Source of the DNA: Clostridium_AB sp036639235
GTDB lineage: Bacteria; Bacillota; Clostridia; Clostridiales; Caloramatoraceae
Length of the DNA stretch: 64,000 bases
Reading direction: 5' to 3'
NCBI RefSeq assembly: GCF_036639235.1
Contig: NZ_JAVWJB010000001.1
Coordinates: forward strand, 62,001-126,000
Part shown: one piece after another, positions 24,779-33,699 of the stretch
Layout: each line of letters begins with the position of its first letter
How positions within the stretch are numbered: the stretch's first letter is position 1
Position numbers and translations under genes: made by a program
Notes under the pieces: model-generated
The model's input: only the letters and a program-made list of their open reading frames with translations
What the model was told of the DNA's origin: nothing
Database searches by the model: none

Positions 24779-26308
24779 GTGGAATATATTATTGAAATGC
24801 TAAATATAACGAAAACTTTCCCTGGAATTATTGCAAATGATAATGTTACACTTCAACTTAAAAAGGGAGAAATACATGCACTTCTTGGGGAAAATGGTGC
24901 AGGTAAGTCTACTTTAATGAGTGTTTTATTTGGTATGTATAGCCAAGATAGTGGAGTTATAAAAATTAAGGGAAAAGAAGTAGTAATTAAGAATCCTAAT
25001 GATGCTAATTCACTATCAATAGGAATGGTACATCAGCACTTTAAGTTAGTTAATAATTTTACGGTACTTGAAAATATAGTTCTTGGCATGGAAAGTACAA
25101 AGGGTATGGTACTTAAAATGGATGATGCTAGGAAAAAGGTATTAAATCTTAGTGAAAAATATAATCTTAAAATAGAACCAGATAAGAAAATAAGTGAAAT
25201 TACAGTTGGTATGCAGCAAAGGGTTGAGATACTTAAAATGCTTTATAGGGATAATGAAATTCTTATATTTGATGAGCCGACTGCTGTTTTAACTCCACAG
25301 GAAATTGAAGAATTTATGAAAATACTTAAAAACTTAACAAGGGAAGGAAAGTCTATTATTTTCATAACCCATAAATTAAAAGAGATCAAGGCAGTAGCAG
25401 ATAGATGCAGCGTTCTTAGAAAGGGCAAATACATAGGGACTATTATAGTTGAAAAGACTACTAAGGAAGAAATGTCAGAAATGATGGTTGGTAGAAAAGT
25501 AAATCTTAAAGCTAATAAGATAGATAAGACTCCAGGGAAAATAATTTTAAAAGTTAATAATATTTCACTTAAGGGACATGGGACAACTAAGAATAAATTA
25601 AATAATGTAAACTTTGAAGTAAAACAGGGGGAAATAGTAGCTATTGCAGGAATTGATGGTAATGGACAAAGAGAATTATCATATACATTAACTGGACTTC
25701 AAGTGCCAACTAGTGGGGAAATATTTTTAATAGATGAAAATATTACAAAGGCGTCTATTAGGGATAGATCTATTAGGGGAATTAGCTGCATTCCTGAGGA
25801 TAGACATAAACATGGACTAATACTTCAATATACACTTGAGGAAAATTTTATACTTCAAAGCTATTACACTAATAAATTTCAAAGAAAAGGTTTTTTGAAG
25901 TTTAAGGAAATAGAATCCTATGGAAAGCATCTTATTGAGAAATATGATATAAGAAGTAGCCAAGGAGGAAAAACACTAGTTAAGAGCATGTCTGGTGGAA
26001 ACCAGCAGAAGGCTATTTTGGCTAGGGAAATAGATAGAAATCCAAGGCTTTTAATAGCTATGCAGCCAACACGTGGACTTGATGTTGGTGCTATAGAGTA
26101 TATCCATAAAGAACTTATAAGAAAAAGAGATGAAAACTGTGGAGTATTACTTATATCCCTTGAAATAGATGAGGTTATGAATATAGCAGATAGAATACTT
26201 GTTATATATGAAGGAGAGATAGTTGGTGAGGTTAATCCTAAAACCACAACCATAAATGAACTAGGACTATTAATGTCAGGGTCAAAGGGTGGTGAAATTA
26301 ATGCTTAG
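24779..26308 (+). CDS. Nucleoside-type ABC transporter ATP-binding protein (two tandem ATPase domains)
   Basis: NupO/YufO-like ATPase of 509 residues with two nucleotide-binding domains. The first domain is complete: Walker A GENGAGKST, signature-like EITVGMQQRVEILKML, Walker B ILIFDEPTAVLTPQE and FITHKLKEI. In the second domain Walker A is degenerate (GIDGNGQREL), but the signature SGGNQQKAILAREI and LLIAMQPTRGLD remain. This is typical of sugar/nucleoside importers such as RbsA-like proteins. GTG start at 24779 with AAAGGGGGG upstream. The gene overlaps the first permease gene by 8 nt. Confidence 0.93.
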   Translation: MEYIIEMLNITKTFPGIIANDNVTLQLKKGEIHALLGENGAGKSTLMSVLFGMYSQDSGVIKIKGKEVVIKNPNDANSLSIGMVHQHFKLVNNFTVLENIVLGMESTKGMVLKMDDARKKVLNLSEKYNLKIEPDKKISEITVGMQQRVEILKMLYRDNEILIFDEPTAVLTPQEIEEFMKILKNLTREGKSIIFITHKLKEIKAVADRCSVLRKGKYIGTIIVEKTTKEEMSEMMVGRKVNLKANKIDKTPGKIILKVNNISLKGHGTTKNKLNNVNFEVKQGEIVAIAGIDGNGQRELSYTLTGLQVPTSGEIFLIDENITKASIRDRSIRGISCIPEDRHKHGLILQYTLEENFILQSYYTNKFQRKGFLKFKEIESYGKHLIEKYDIRSSQGGKTLVKSMSGGNQQKAILAREIDRNPRLLIAMQPTRGLDVGAIEYIHKELIRKRDENCGVLLISLEIDEVMNIADRILVIYEGEIVGEVNPKTTTINELGLLMSGSKGGEINA

Positions 26309-27401
26309 GGTAGATAATATTCTTAATAGACGTGGAGTAAGCCTTGCTATTCCATCAATTATTGCTATTATTGCAGGAGTTATTTTTGGATTTATAATAT
26401 TACTTATAACAAGTCCAACCCAGGCACTTGATGGATTAAAGAGCATTATAATTGGTGGATTTGAAGACGGTAGAACCGGAATAGGACAGGTTATATATTT
26501 ATCCATTCCGGTTATAATGACAGGTCTATCTGTTGGGTTTGCATTTAAAACAGGACTTTTTAATATAGGTGCACCTGGTCAGTTTACAATAGGAGCATTT
26601 ACAGCTGTGTATATTGGGATTAAGTGGACGTTCCTTCCACCATCTATCCACTGGATAGTAGCAATAATTGGGGCAATTATTGCAGGAGGAATATGGGGAA
26701 GTGTACCTGGAATACTTAAGGCCTATGCAAATGTAAATGAAGTACTTTCTTGTATTATGATGAACTATATAGGAATGTATCTTGTTAACCTTTTAATAAC
26801 TAATAATATTTATGATCCAACTAAAAATCAAACACAGCAAATAACTGAAAATGCCTTAATACCAAAGGGATTTTTCTACAATCTATTTCCCTATGAGGGA
26901 GTTAATATAAGTATGGTTTTAGTAATAGGAATAGTTGCTATTGTTTATATAGTCCTTAATAAAACAACATTTGGCTATGAACTTAAGGCATGTGGATATA
27001 ATAAGGATGCCACAAGCTATGCAGGAATAAATGCTAAGAGAAACATGGTTTTATCTATGACAATAGCAGGTGTTTTATCTGGTATTGGAGGGGCTATGCT
27101 ATACCTATCAGGTTCAGGAAAGTATATGCAGGTTGTTGATATACTTTCTATTGAGGGGTTTAATGGTATACCAGTAGCATTACTTGGATTATCAAGTCCT
27201 ATTGGAATACTATTTGCTGGTCTTTTTATTGGACATATAACAGTTGGTGGAATTAATCTACAGCTATTTGACTTTGTACCTGAAATTATAGATATAATCA
27301 TAGCTTCAATTATTTACTTTAGTGCATTATCACTTCTTTTTAAGAATCTATTTGAGAAGGTAAGAAGTTTTAAGAAGAAGAAAAAGGAGGAGGGTGAATA
27401 A
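26301..27401 (+). CDS. Nucleoside-type ABC transporter permease 1 (NupP-like)
   Basis: Branched-chain/ribose-type ABC permease with about nine hydrophobic segments. Characteristic segments are FKTGLFNIGAPGQFTIGAF near residue 85, NVNEVLSCIMMNYIGMYLVN and GYNKDATSYAGINAKRNMVLSM. I place the start at the ATG 26301, behind AAGGGTGG with 8 nt spacing; an in-frame GTG 12 nt upstream (26289) is possible and would give 370 residues. The C-terminus is basic (RSFKKKKKEEGE). It overlaps the ATPase gene upstream and its stop overlaps the start of the second permease, so the genes are translationally coupled. Confidence 0.92.
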   Translation: MLRVDNILNRRGVSLAIPSIIAIIAGVIFGFIILLITSPTQALDGLKSIIIGGFEDGRTGIGQVIYLSIPVIMTGLSVGFAFKTGLFNIGAPGQFTIGAFTAVYIGIKWTFLPPSIHWIVAIIGAIIAGGIWGSVPGILKAYANVNEVLSCIMMNYIGMYLVNLLITNNIYDPTKNQTQQITENALIPKGFFYNLFPYEGVNISMVLVIGIVAIVYIVLNKTTFGYELKACGYNKDATSYAGINAKRNMVLSMTIAGVLSGIGGAMLYLSGSGKYMQVVDILSIEGFNGIPVALLGLSSPIGILFAGLFIGHITVGGINLQLFDFVPEIIDIIIASIIYFSALSLLFKNLFEKVRSFKKKKKEEGE

Positions 27402-28354
27402 TGGATACGTTTTATTTTATAGTTCAGCAAACAATGTTTTTTTCAATTCCCCTTCTTATAGTTGCACTTGGGGGAATGTTTTCAGAAAGGTCAGGGGTTG
27501 TTAACATAGCACTTGAGGGAATAATGGTTATGGGTGCATTTTTAGGAATATTTTTTATTAATATATTTCAAGATTCAATGTCAGGTCAGGGACTTTTAAT
27601 ATTTGCAATATTAATTTCAGGAATTGCTGGAATGGTATTTGCTGCTTTTCATGCATATGCATCAATTAACATGAAGGCGGACCAGATTATTAGTGGTACT
27701 GCACTTAATATGTTTGCACCTGCATTTGCTATATTTGTAGCAAGAATGATTCAAAATGTTCATCAAATACCATTTAATGATACATTCCACATAGATAGTA
27801 TTCCGGTGCTTTCAAGTATACCTATAATAGGTGGAATGTTATTTGAAAATGTTTATATAACAACCTACCTAGGATTTGCAATATTTGTTTTAGCAGCATT
27901 TTTACTTTATAAAACAAGATTTGGACTTAGACTAAGATCCTGTGGAGAACATCCTCAAGCAGCAGATACTGTTGGAATAAATGTATTTAAAATAAGATAT
28001 GCAGGGGTTTTAATATCAGGCTTTTTAGCAGGTGTTGGGGGACTTGTATTTGTAGTTCCAACATCAACTAACTTTAATGCAAGTGTTGCAGGATATGGAT
28101 TCTTAGCACTTGCTGTATTAATTTTTGGTCAGTGGAATCCAAAGAGAATATTACTTGCAGCATTATTCTTTGGAATTATGAAGACATTTGCATCGACATA
28201 TTCAGGAATATGGTTTTTAAGAAGTCTACCTATATCTAACGAAATATATAAAATGATTCCTTATATTGCAACCTTAATAGTCCTTACAGTATCATCTAAA
28301 ACATTACAGGTACCAAAGGCATTAGGGGAGCCATATGATAAGGGAATGAGATAG
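27401..28354 (+). CDS. Nucleoside-type ABC transporter permease 2 (NupQ-like)
   Basis: Second permease of the pair, 317 residues with about eight to nine helices. SERSGVVNIALEGIMVMGAFLG near the N-terminus is the hallmark of the family, followed by KADQIISGTALNMFAPAFAIF and the cytoplasmic loop LRSCGEHPQAADTVGINVFKIRY. Its start codon overlaps the stop of permease 1 (TAATG). It completes a four-gene transporter (binding lipoprotein, dual ATPase, two permeases). A hairpin terminator follows. Confidence 0.93.
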   Translation: MDTFYFIVQQTMFFSIPLLIVALGGMFSERSGVVNIALEGIMVMGAFLGIFFINIFQDSMSGQGLLIFAILISGIAGMVFAAFHAYASINMKADQIISGTALNMFAPAFAIFVARMIQNVHQIPFNDTFHIDSIPVLSSIPIIGGMLFENVYITTYLGFAIFVLAAFLLYKTRFGLRLRSCGEHPQAADTVGINVFKIRYAGVLISGFLAGVGGLVFVVPTSTNFNASVAGYGFLALAVLIFGQWNPKRILLAALFFGIMKTFASTYSGIWFLRSLPISNEIYKMIPYIATLIVLTVSSKTLQVPKALGEPYDKGMR

Positions 28355-28357
28355 GAG

Positions 28358-28388
28358 AAAGGAGCTACATTTTTATGTAGCTCCTTTT
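28358..28388 (+). terminator. Terminator after the nucleoside-type ABC operon
   Basis: Stem AAAGGAGCTACAT / ATGTAGCTCCTTT with a 4-nt T loop, ending in TTTT. It is followed within 20 nt by the end of the convergent minus-strand gene. Confidence 0.75.
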
Positions 28389-28404
28389 GGAGGGTGTGTA
28401 TTAT

Positions 28405-29061
28405 CTATTTTATTAAATCTATTATTTCTTCAATGCTCTTTGAGCCGAATTTAACGACTTCGTCATTGATAATAATAGCAGGAACACTCATAATCTTAAA
28501 TTTCTTTCTAATATCTTTAAAGTCCATAACATCAACCATTTCAGTTTCTATGTTAGGATTTTCAATTGCAATTCTTTGAGTTGCAACTACAACATCTGGG
28601 CATAGGTGGCATGATTGTGAGATGCAAACCTTAATGTTAAGGTTTTTATCAATTGCCTTAATGCTTTCAATAGTAGCAGGGTTAAGATTTTGCGATGGTC
28701 CTGCTAGGTTGTAGATAGCTAGTATAAATGAATTAAGTTCATGTCCACCTGGAACACCATGGAACTTAACTCCACTGTAATCACCATTAGAATTTAGTAG
28801 TGATAATACTGGGAATTTATCAGCATGGATTTTTTCCTCAAATCCAGTATCTTCTCCCTTTTCATATGCTATAACCTCTAATTTATCTGATAGTGATGCA
28901 ATATCTATAGCAAGGTCAAGTAGTTCAGTTGACTTTTCGTTTTCACCGTCTATAACTGTAGCTAAAGTAACCTTAGATTCAATTCTACTTAATACGTCCT
29001 TAAGCTGTGAACGTAGTTCATCTGTTAGTAAAGAGCTTTTTTTGTTAATATCAATGTTCAT
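28405..29061 (-). CDS. AhpF N-terminal-domain-like tandem thioredoxin-fold protein
   Basis: Probable electron donor to the peroxiredoxin encoded upstream. In 218 residues two thioredoxin-like folds can be traced, as in the N-terminal domain of AhpF. The first half has no CxxC motif (KFPVLSLLNSNGDYSGVKFHGVPGGHE). The second carries the redox motif SCHLCPDVV with Cys151 and Cys154, plus Cys146, and the cis-Pro segment MSVPAIIIND. The flavin domains of full AhpF are absent, so reduction must come from a separate thioredoxin-reductase-like protein not in this window. It follows ahpC on the same strand across 126 nt that contain a hairpin, so expression may be partly uncoupled. SD AGGAGTGA. Confidence 0.85.
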   Translation of the reverse strand: MNIDINKKSSLLTDELRSQLKDVLSRIESKVTLATVIDGENEKSTELLDLAIDIASLSDKLEVIAYEKGEDTGFEEKIHADKFPVLSLLNSNGDYSGVKFHGVPGGHELNSFILAIYNLAGPSQNLNPATIESIKAIDKNLNIKVCISQSCHLCPDVVVATQRIAIENPNIETEMVDVMDFKDIRKKFKIMSVPAIIINDEVVKFGSKSIEEIIDLIK

Positions 29062-29130
29062 TTAAATCACTCCTTGTATAATTAAATTATTAAATACATA
29101 TAAAAATGTTTACGTACTTAAGAATTTAAT

Positions 29131-29162
29131 TATAAGCAGGGTAGAGGGTTACCCTGCTTATA
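29131..29162 (-). terminator. Hairpin between ahpC and the AhpF-N-like gene
   Basis: Perfect 13-bp stem TATAAGCAGGGTA / TACCCTGCTTATA with a 6-nt loop. On the minus strand it is followed by ATTAAATTCTT, a weak T tract, so it probably attenuates read-through from ahpC without being a complete terminator. Confidence 0.55.
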
Positions 29163-29187
29163 AGGTATGGTACTAAGCGTTATCTAA

Positions 29188-29751
29188 TTATAGTTTTCCA
29201 ACTAGGTCTAGGCTTGGTGAAAGAGTTTCAGCTCCTGGTGACCATTTAGCTGGGCAAACTTGATCTCCATGTTCTGCTACGAATTGAGCTGCTTGAACCT
29301 TTCTTAGTAGTTCCTCTGCATTTCTTCCGATTCCGTTGTCATGAACTTCGTAAGCCTTGATTTCTCCGTCAGGGTTTACGATAAATGATCCTCTTAGTGC
29401 AAGACCTTCTTCTTCAATCATAACTTCGAAGTCACGAGTGATTGCTCCTGTTGGGTCTGCTAGCATTGGGTAGTTAATCTTTCCGATTGTTTCTGATGTA
29501 TCAGCCCATGCCTTGTGTACAAAGTGCGTATCTGTTGATACTGAGTAAATTTCGCATCCAATTTCCTTGAACTTTTCATAGTTATCAGCAAGATCTCCTA
29601 GTTCTGTTGGGCAAACAAATGTAAAGTCTGCTGGGTAGAAGTAGAATACTGACCATTTTCCTTTTACGTCTGCAAGTGTTACTTCCTTAAACTCTCCTCC
29701 ATGGTAAGCTTGAACCTTAAAATCAGATACTTTCTTATTAATTAGTGACAT
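29188..29751 (-). CDS. ahpC: Peroxiredoxin AhpC
   Basis: Typical 2-Cys peroxiredoxin that reduces hydrogen peroxide and organic peroxides. From the chosen start it has 187 residues. The peroxidatic Cys47 is in YPADFTFVCPTEL and the resolving Cys166 in DQVCPAKWSPG, with GSFIVNPDGEIKAYEVHD between. I chose the ATG at 29751 (MSLINKKVSDF), with GGAGGATG about 5-8 nt upstream; the in-frame ATG five codons earlier overlaps that ribosome binding site. Partner is the AhpF-N-like protein downstream. No convincing PerR box was found near its promoter. Confidence 0.95.
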   Translation of the reverse strand: MSLINKKVSDFKVQAYHGGEFKEVTLADVKGKWSVFYFYPADFTFVCPTELGDLADNYEKFKEIGCEIYSVSTDTHFVHKAWADTSETIGKINYPMLADPTGAITRDFEVMIEEEGLALRGSFIVNPDGEIKAYEVHDNGIGRNAEELLRKVQAAQFVAEHGDQVCPAKWSPGAETLSPSLDLVGKL

Positions 29752-29834
29752 ATTATCATCCTCCAAAAATCTTTTAATTTTAATTTTTTATTATTGTTTC
29801 GCTTTCGTTATTAAAGAATAACTTCTTGTAATTA

Positions 29835-29863
29835 ATAATAATTCTTTTTTAATAATAAGTCAA
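29835..29863 (-). promoter_or_regulatory. Predicted ahpC promoter
   Basis: On the minus strand TTGACT, 17 nt, TATTAT, about 85 nt upstream of the ahpC start. The surrounding 29767-29943 is very AT-rich, with no other gene that I can support. Confidence 0.55.
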
Positions 29864-29943
29864 TAGTAATTTGAAAAAAATTATTAAATTATACCAATTT
29901 TATTTTGCTCATTTAAAATACTTATATTCATAAAGTAGATAAA

Positions 29944-29985
29944 TAAAAAAGCCACTTAAAGGAAATCCCCTTAAGTAGCTTAAAA
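29944..29985 (-). terminator. Terminator of the M29 aminopeptidase gene
   Basis: On the minus strand a stem pairing AAGC-ACTTAA with TTAAGT-GCTT is followed by TTTTTTATTT. Confidence 0.8.
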
Positions 29986-30004
29986 TCAATAGTTTTAAAA
30001 ATTA

Positions 30005-31120
30005 TTATTTTAGGTTTTCTGGGTTAAGTGGTAGAAGTTCATCTACAACAAATAAGCCGTCTTTTCTAATTAGAACATCATCGAAATAAATTTCTCCTCC
30101 ACCATATTCTGGTCTTTGGATAAATACAAGATCCCAGTGGATTGATGATTCATTTGAGTTGTTTGCTTCTTCATAACAGCTTCCTGGAGTTAAGTGGATT
30201 GATCCTGCAATCTTCTCATCAAATAATGTATCCTTCATAGGAGTTAGAATATATGGGTTAACTCCTATAGCAAATTCTCCAAGGTATCTAGCACCTTCGT
30301 CAGTATCAAATACCTTATTTATTCTCTCAGTATTATTAGCTGTAGCATTAATAATCTTACCATCTTTAAATTCAAGTCTTATGTTCTCGTAAGTGAATCC
30401 TTGATATACAGCAGGGGCATTGTAGCTAATAACACCATTAACTGATTCACGTACAGGTGCAGTAAATACTTCACCATCTGGAATATTCATCTCTCCTGCA
30501 CACTTTATAGCGTTAATTCCCTTAATTGAAAATGATATATCAGTATCCTTACCAGTAATTCTAACCTTATCTGTTCTTTCCATAAGAGATACTAAGGCAT
30601 CCATTGACTTAGACATTTTTGAGTAATCAAGGTTGCATACATCGAAGTAAAAGTCTTCAAATGCTTCTGTACTCATACTTGCAAGCTGTGCCATTGAAGC
30701 AGTTGGGTATCTAAGTACAACCCACTTAGTATTAGGTACTCTAATTTTACCGTGGACAGGTTCTGAAACATATGTATAGTATAGTGACATTCTATCTGAT
30801 GGAACATCAGAAAGTTCAGTTATATTATCACCGCTTCTAAGTCCTATGTATGCGTCCATATCATTCATTCTTGCAGCTTCATACTTAGCCATCATTTCCA
30901 TTTGTTCCTTAGTAGCTCCCATTAATAGGGCTCTATCTACTGACTTTTCTTTAATAGTTACAAATGGAATACCTCCTACTTCATAAGTAGCTTTAACTAG
31001 TTCCTTAACAAGAGGCTCTTCAAATCCAATAGTTTCTATAAGGATTTTCTCTCCCTTTTGTAGTCTACATGAGTAATTTATTAAGTTGTGTGCTAATTGT
31101 TTTATACGTTGGTCTACCAT
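30005..31120 (-). CDS. M29-family aminopeptidase
   Basis: Metallo-aminopeptidase of family M29 (AmpS/PepS/aminopeptidase T type), cytoplasmic, removing N-terminal residues from peptides. The 371 residues have family-typical segments: LQKGEKILIETIGFEEPLVKEL, PNTKWVVLRYPTASMAQLASMS, FEDFYFDVCNLDYSKM, GEMNIPDGEVFTAPV with a metal-binding Glu, and the C-terminal HLTPGSCYEEANNSNESSIHWDLVF with Glu/His ligands. No signal peptide. Start ATG with AGAGGTGA upstream. Single-gene unit with its own terminator. Confidence 0.9.
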   Translation of the reverse strand: MVDQRIKQLAHNLINYSCRLQKGEKILIETIGFEEPLVKELVKATYEVGGIPFVTIKEKSVDRALLMGATKEQMEMMAKYEAARMNDMDAYIGLRSGDNITELSDVPSDRMSLYYTYVSEPVHGKIRVPNTKWVVLRYPTASMAQLASMSTEAFEDFYFDVCNLDYSKMSKSMDALVSLMERTDKVRITGKDTDISFSIKGINAIKCAGEMNIPDGEVFTAPVRESVNGVISYNAPAVYQGFTYENIRLEFKDGKIINATANNTERINKVFDTDEGARYLGEFAIGVNPYILTPMKDTLFDEKIAGSIHLTPGSCYEEANNSNESSIHWDLVFIQRPEYGGGEIYFDDVLIRKDGLFVVDELLPLNPENLK

Positions 31121-31257
31121 AAAATCACCTCTTCTTGTTTATTTAATAAAAATTATATCATAAATAATCATAGTTTAATAAAAGTAGTTAAACATAAGTA
31201 AAGATTTTTAAATATCTAACATATACATTATATAAAGAAATTTTTAGGGGTGAATTT

Positions 31258-32685
31258 GTGAAAAAGTTAAGGGGAATAGTAGGTATTATAATTGCTATTT
31301 TAATATGTATTCTTACCATAAATGTACTAAATATTGATTTTTACAAAAAAGAAAGTCCTAATTCTCTTCAGGTAATGAATGGTTACCAAAGTAAAATAGA
31401 GATTAAGGGACTGAAAAATCCATCAACAATGTGTTTTGATGAGGTTGGTAACCTATATATAGGAGAGAATACTAAGGAGGGCGGAAGGGTTTCTATTTAC
31501 AAGCCTAATGGAGAAATTAAGGAGGTTGTAAAGGGACTTAACTCACCAATTGGATATCTATTGATTAATAAGGGAACATTATACATATCCCATAAGGGCA
31601 AGATATCTAAGTTCTCGGGGGGGAAATTAGTAGATATTATTAATAATCTACCAAGCTTTGGAGACTATCAAAATGCAGGAATAGCAATAGGAAGTGATAA
31701 TATGCTTTATATTGCACAGCCAAGTGCTACAAATTCAGGAGTAGTTGGACTTGATAATTATAAGAATGGATGGCTTCGTGATAATCCACATCTTCATGAT
31801 ATACCTTTTAGTGAAATGGTTCTTAAGGGAAATAATTTTGTAACTAAGAATCCATTTACAGAGGATAAAAATGACGTAGCATATACTAATGGATTTATGC
31901 CTTTTAATACAAAGGGAAAGGTTAATGATATAGTTAAGCCAAACACAGTATCCAATGCAACAATATTAAGATCTAATTTAGATGGGTCATTTATAGAAAC
32001 CTTTGCAATAGGGGTTAGAAACCCAAGAAACATTATTCCTATGAAGGATGGGACTATATTAGTAGGAGTTCAGGGAATGGAAAATAGAGGGTCAAGACCA
32101 GTAGCCGGTGGAGGAGACTATATATATAAAATAGACCATGGTGATTATGCTGGATGGCCAGATTATGAGGGTGGAATTGAAATATCAAGTAATAAGTTTA
32201 AGCCTGAAGGAAAAAACCAACCTCAAAGTCTTACCTATTCGGTAAAACCTGAGGTTGTAAAGCCACTAATTAAATTCGAAGGTAGTGGCAAAATAGGGTA
32301 TATGGACTTATCGAAGGATGAGGATTTTGGGTTTAAAGGTCAATTAATAATCCCGTTTAAAAAGGGTGAGAAGGATGACGCTAAAATAATTGCCTATAAT
32401 CCAAAGGATAATTCATCCCAAGAAATTATAGTAAACCGCGGCGGTGAGAAGACACTTGTTAGTCCTTCACAATGTTTATTTTCCCCTGCAGGTAATCTTT
32501 ATATACTAGACTCGGGTAGTGGAATTATTGTTAAGGTTACCAAAAACACTCCAGAAGAAAAGGGAATTTTACCTAAGAATGTACCAATAGAATATGTGAT
32601 TATTTCAGGTGCTGTAATACTTACACTTGTTATCTTCCTATTCATTAAATTTACAAGGGGCAAGAAAATCAAACAGAATAAATAA
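31258..32685 (+). CDS. Membrane-tethered glucose/sorbosone-dehydrogenase-like beta-propeller protein
   Basis: Protein of 475 residues with an N-terminal transmembrane anchor (about 6-26) and a second one near the C-terminus (about 446-465, VIISGAVILTLVIFLFI), ending in a basic tail. By the positive-inside rule the beta-propeller between them is outside the membrane. NHL/GSDH-like repeats are visible: GLKNPSTMCFDEVGNLYIGEN, IGVRNPRNIIPMKDGTILVGVQG, DYIYKIDHGDYAGWPDYEGG and LFSPAGNLYILDSGSGIIVKV. PQQ-type sugar dehydrogenases share this fold, but PQQ use cannot be shown and would be unusual in Clostridia. Start GTG 31258 with AGGGGTG. Substrate unknown. Confidence 0.75.
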   Translation: MKKLRGIVGIIIAILICILTINVLNIDFYKKESPNSLQVMNGYQSKIEIKGLKNPSTMCFDEVGNLYIGENTKEGGRVSIYKPNGEIKEVVKGLNSPIGYLLINKGTLYISHKGKISKFSGGKLVDIINNLPSFGDYQNAGIAIGSDNMLYIAQPSATNSGVVGLDNYKNGWLRDNPHLHDIPFSEMVLKGNNFVTKNPFTEDKNDVAYTNGFMPFNTKGKVNDIVKPNTVSNATILRSNLDGSFIETFAIGVRNPRNIIPMKDGTILVGVQGMENRGSRPVAGGGDYIYKIDHGDYAGWPDYEGGIEISSNKFKPEGKNQPQSLTYSVKPEVVKPLIKFEGSGKIGYMDLSKDEDFGFKGQLIIPFKKGEKDDAKIIAYNPKDNSSQEIIVNRGGEKTLVSPSQCLFSPAGNLYILDSGSGIIVKVTKNTPEEKGILPKNVPIEYVIISGAVILTLVIFLFIKFTRGKKIKQNK

Positions 32686-32765
32686 ATTGTTATTATTTTC
32701 TTCATATAAAAAACATTCATAGGTGGTATAATACGAAAAAGTATTAATATAAGGACTGATTTAGT

Positions 32766-33500
32766 ATGAAGACTATTGAAAAATCATACTCATTTGTTTT
32801 TAGAAATTTCTTAAGGGCAGTTAATCCCCTAAAGAAAAAAATAATAAAAACAGAATGTGAAATACACAGATTTATTAACTCACAGGCACTAAAGATAATA
32901 AAAAGTGATAGCTACTTAGAAGAGGCTGCATTTTTTAATGAATACTCATTTTTCATAGATGAGGGTTCAGTATGGGTAGATCAGGACTTTAAAAGCAGTA
33001 ACCATTTTTATAATCCATATACAAGAAAGGGGTTATACGGAAATAGTAATGCTATGAGAGAATGTATACTTTATTACACGAAGGCACTTAATTATTTCCT
33101 TCGTGGAAACATTAAAAAATCAATGTTTTATTTAGGTGCTGTTAATCACCTAGTACAGGACATGGCAGTTCCACAGCATGTTAATGTTAAATTACTTGAT
33201 AATCATAGAAAATATGAAGTATGGGTAATTGAAAATTACAAAAGTTACGATGAATTTAAAACAGAAAGTGGAGGAATATATTTAGAGTCTATTAAGGATT
33301 TTATAGACTCTAACAGTAAAACTGCACTTAAGGTATATGGAGAATATGAATCTCTAGATACGGTTCACGATAGATTCTATAATATTACAAAATCCCAAAT
33401 AACACTTGCACAAAAAACTACAGCTGGGATAATGGTTAAGTTTTATAATGATATATCTAATATTAAGAAGGATACATTAGCAAGAAAATATCTAGAATAA
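32766..33500 (+). CDS. Zinc-dependent phospholipase C-like protein without a signal peptide
   Basis: Resembles the alpha-helical catalytic domain of zinc-dependent phospholipases C (Clostridium alpha-toxin / Bacillus PC-PLC). Metal ligand candidates in order: His34 (TECEIHRFINSQAL), Asp65 or Asp74, His80 (SSNHFYNPYTRKGLYG), His128 and Asp132 (YLGAVNHLVQDMAVPQHV), His138, His147 and Glu151 (DNHRKYEVWV). The family's N-terminal mature Trp and its export signal are absent, and there is no C-terminal C2-like domain, so 244 residues make up the catalytic domain alone. A cytoplasmic location or a non-lipase role is possible. Ribosome binding site is weak (AAGGACTG). A terminator follows. Confidence 0.78.
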   Translation: MKTIEKSYSFVFRNFLRAVNPLKKKIIKTECEIHRFINSQALKIIKSDSYLEEAAFFNEYSFFIDEGSVWVDQDFKSSNHFYNPYTRKGLYGNSNAMRECILYYTKALNYFLRGNIKKSMFYLGAVNHLVQDMAVPQHVNVKLLDNHRKYEVWVIENYKSYDEFKTESGGIYLESIKDFIDSNSKTALKVYGEYESLDTVHDRFYNITKSQITLAQKTTAGIMVKFYNDISNIKKDTLARKYLE

Positions 33501-33506
33501 TAATCT

Positions 33507-33546
33507 GAGGCTACCTAAAATAATAAATTTAGGTAGCCATTTTTAA
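33507..33546 (+). terminator. Intrinsic terminator after the phospholipase C-like gene
   Basis: Stem GGCTACCTAAA / TTTAGGTAGCC with an 8-nt loop, then ATTTTTAA. Confidence 0.8.
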
Positions 33547-33699
33547 ACATTGAGTAGGATTTTATTTACACCATCATATATATATACGGGTTATTATGTT
33601 CACAAATCCACTTAGAATAGAGATATAAATAAAGTTAAGACATACCATTACCTTTTTTTATTATTTTATTTATGTATAATAAGAGAAGGAGGGATGATA

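Noticed and set aside
24779..26308. Second ATPase domain with degenerate Walker A as a sign of gene decay
   Set aside because: Degenerate second P-loops are normal for this dual-ATPase transporter family.
29767..29943. Possible PerR box upstream of ahpC (TTGTAATTAATAATA)
   Set aside because: Only the left half resembles the TTATAATNATTATAA consensus; too many mismatches in such AT-rich DNA.
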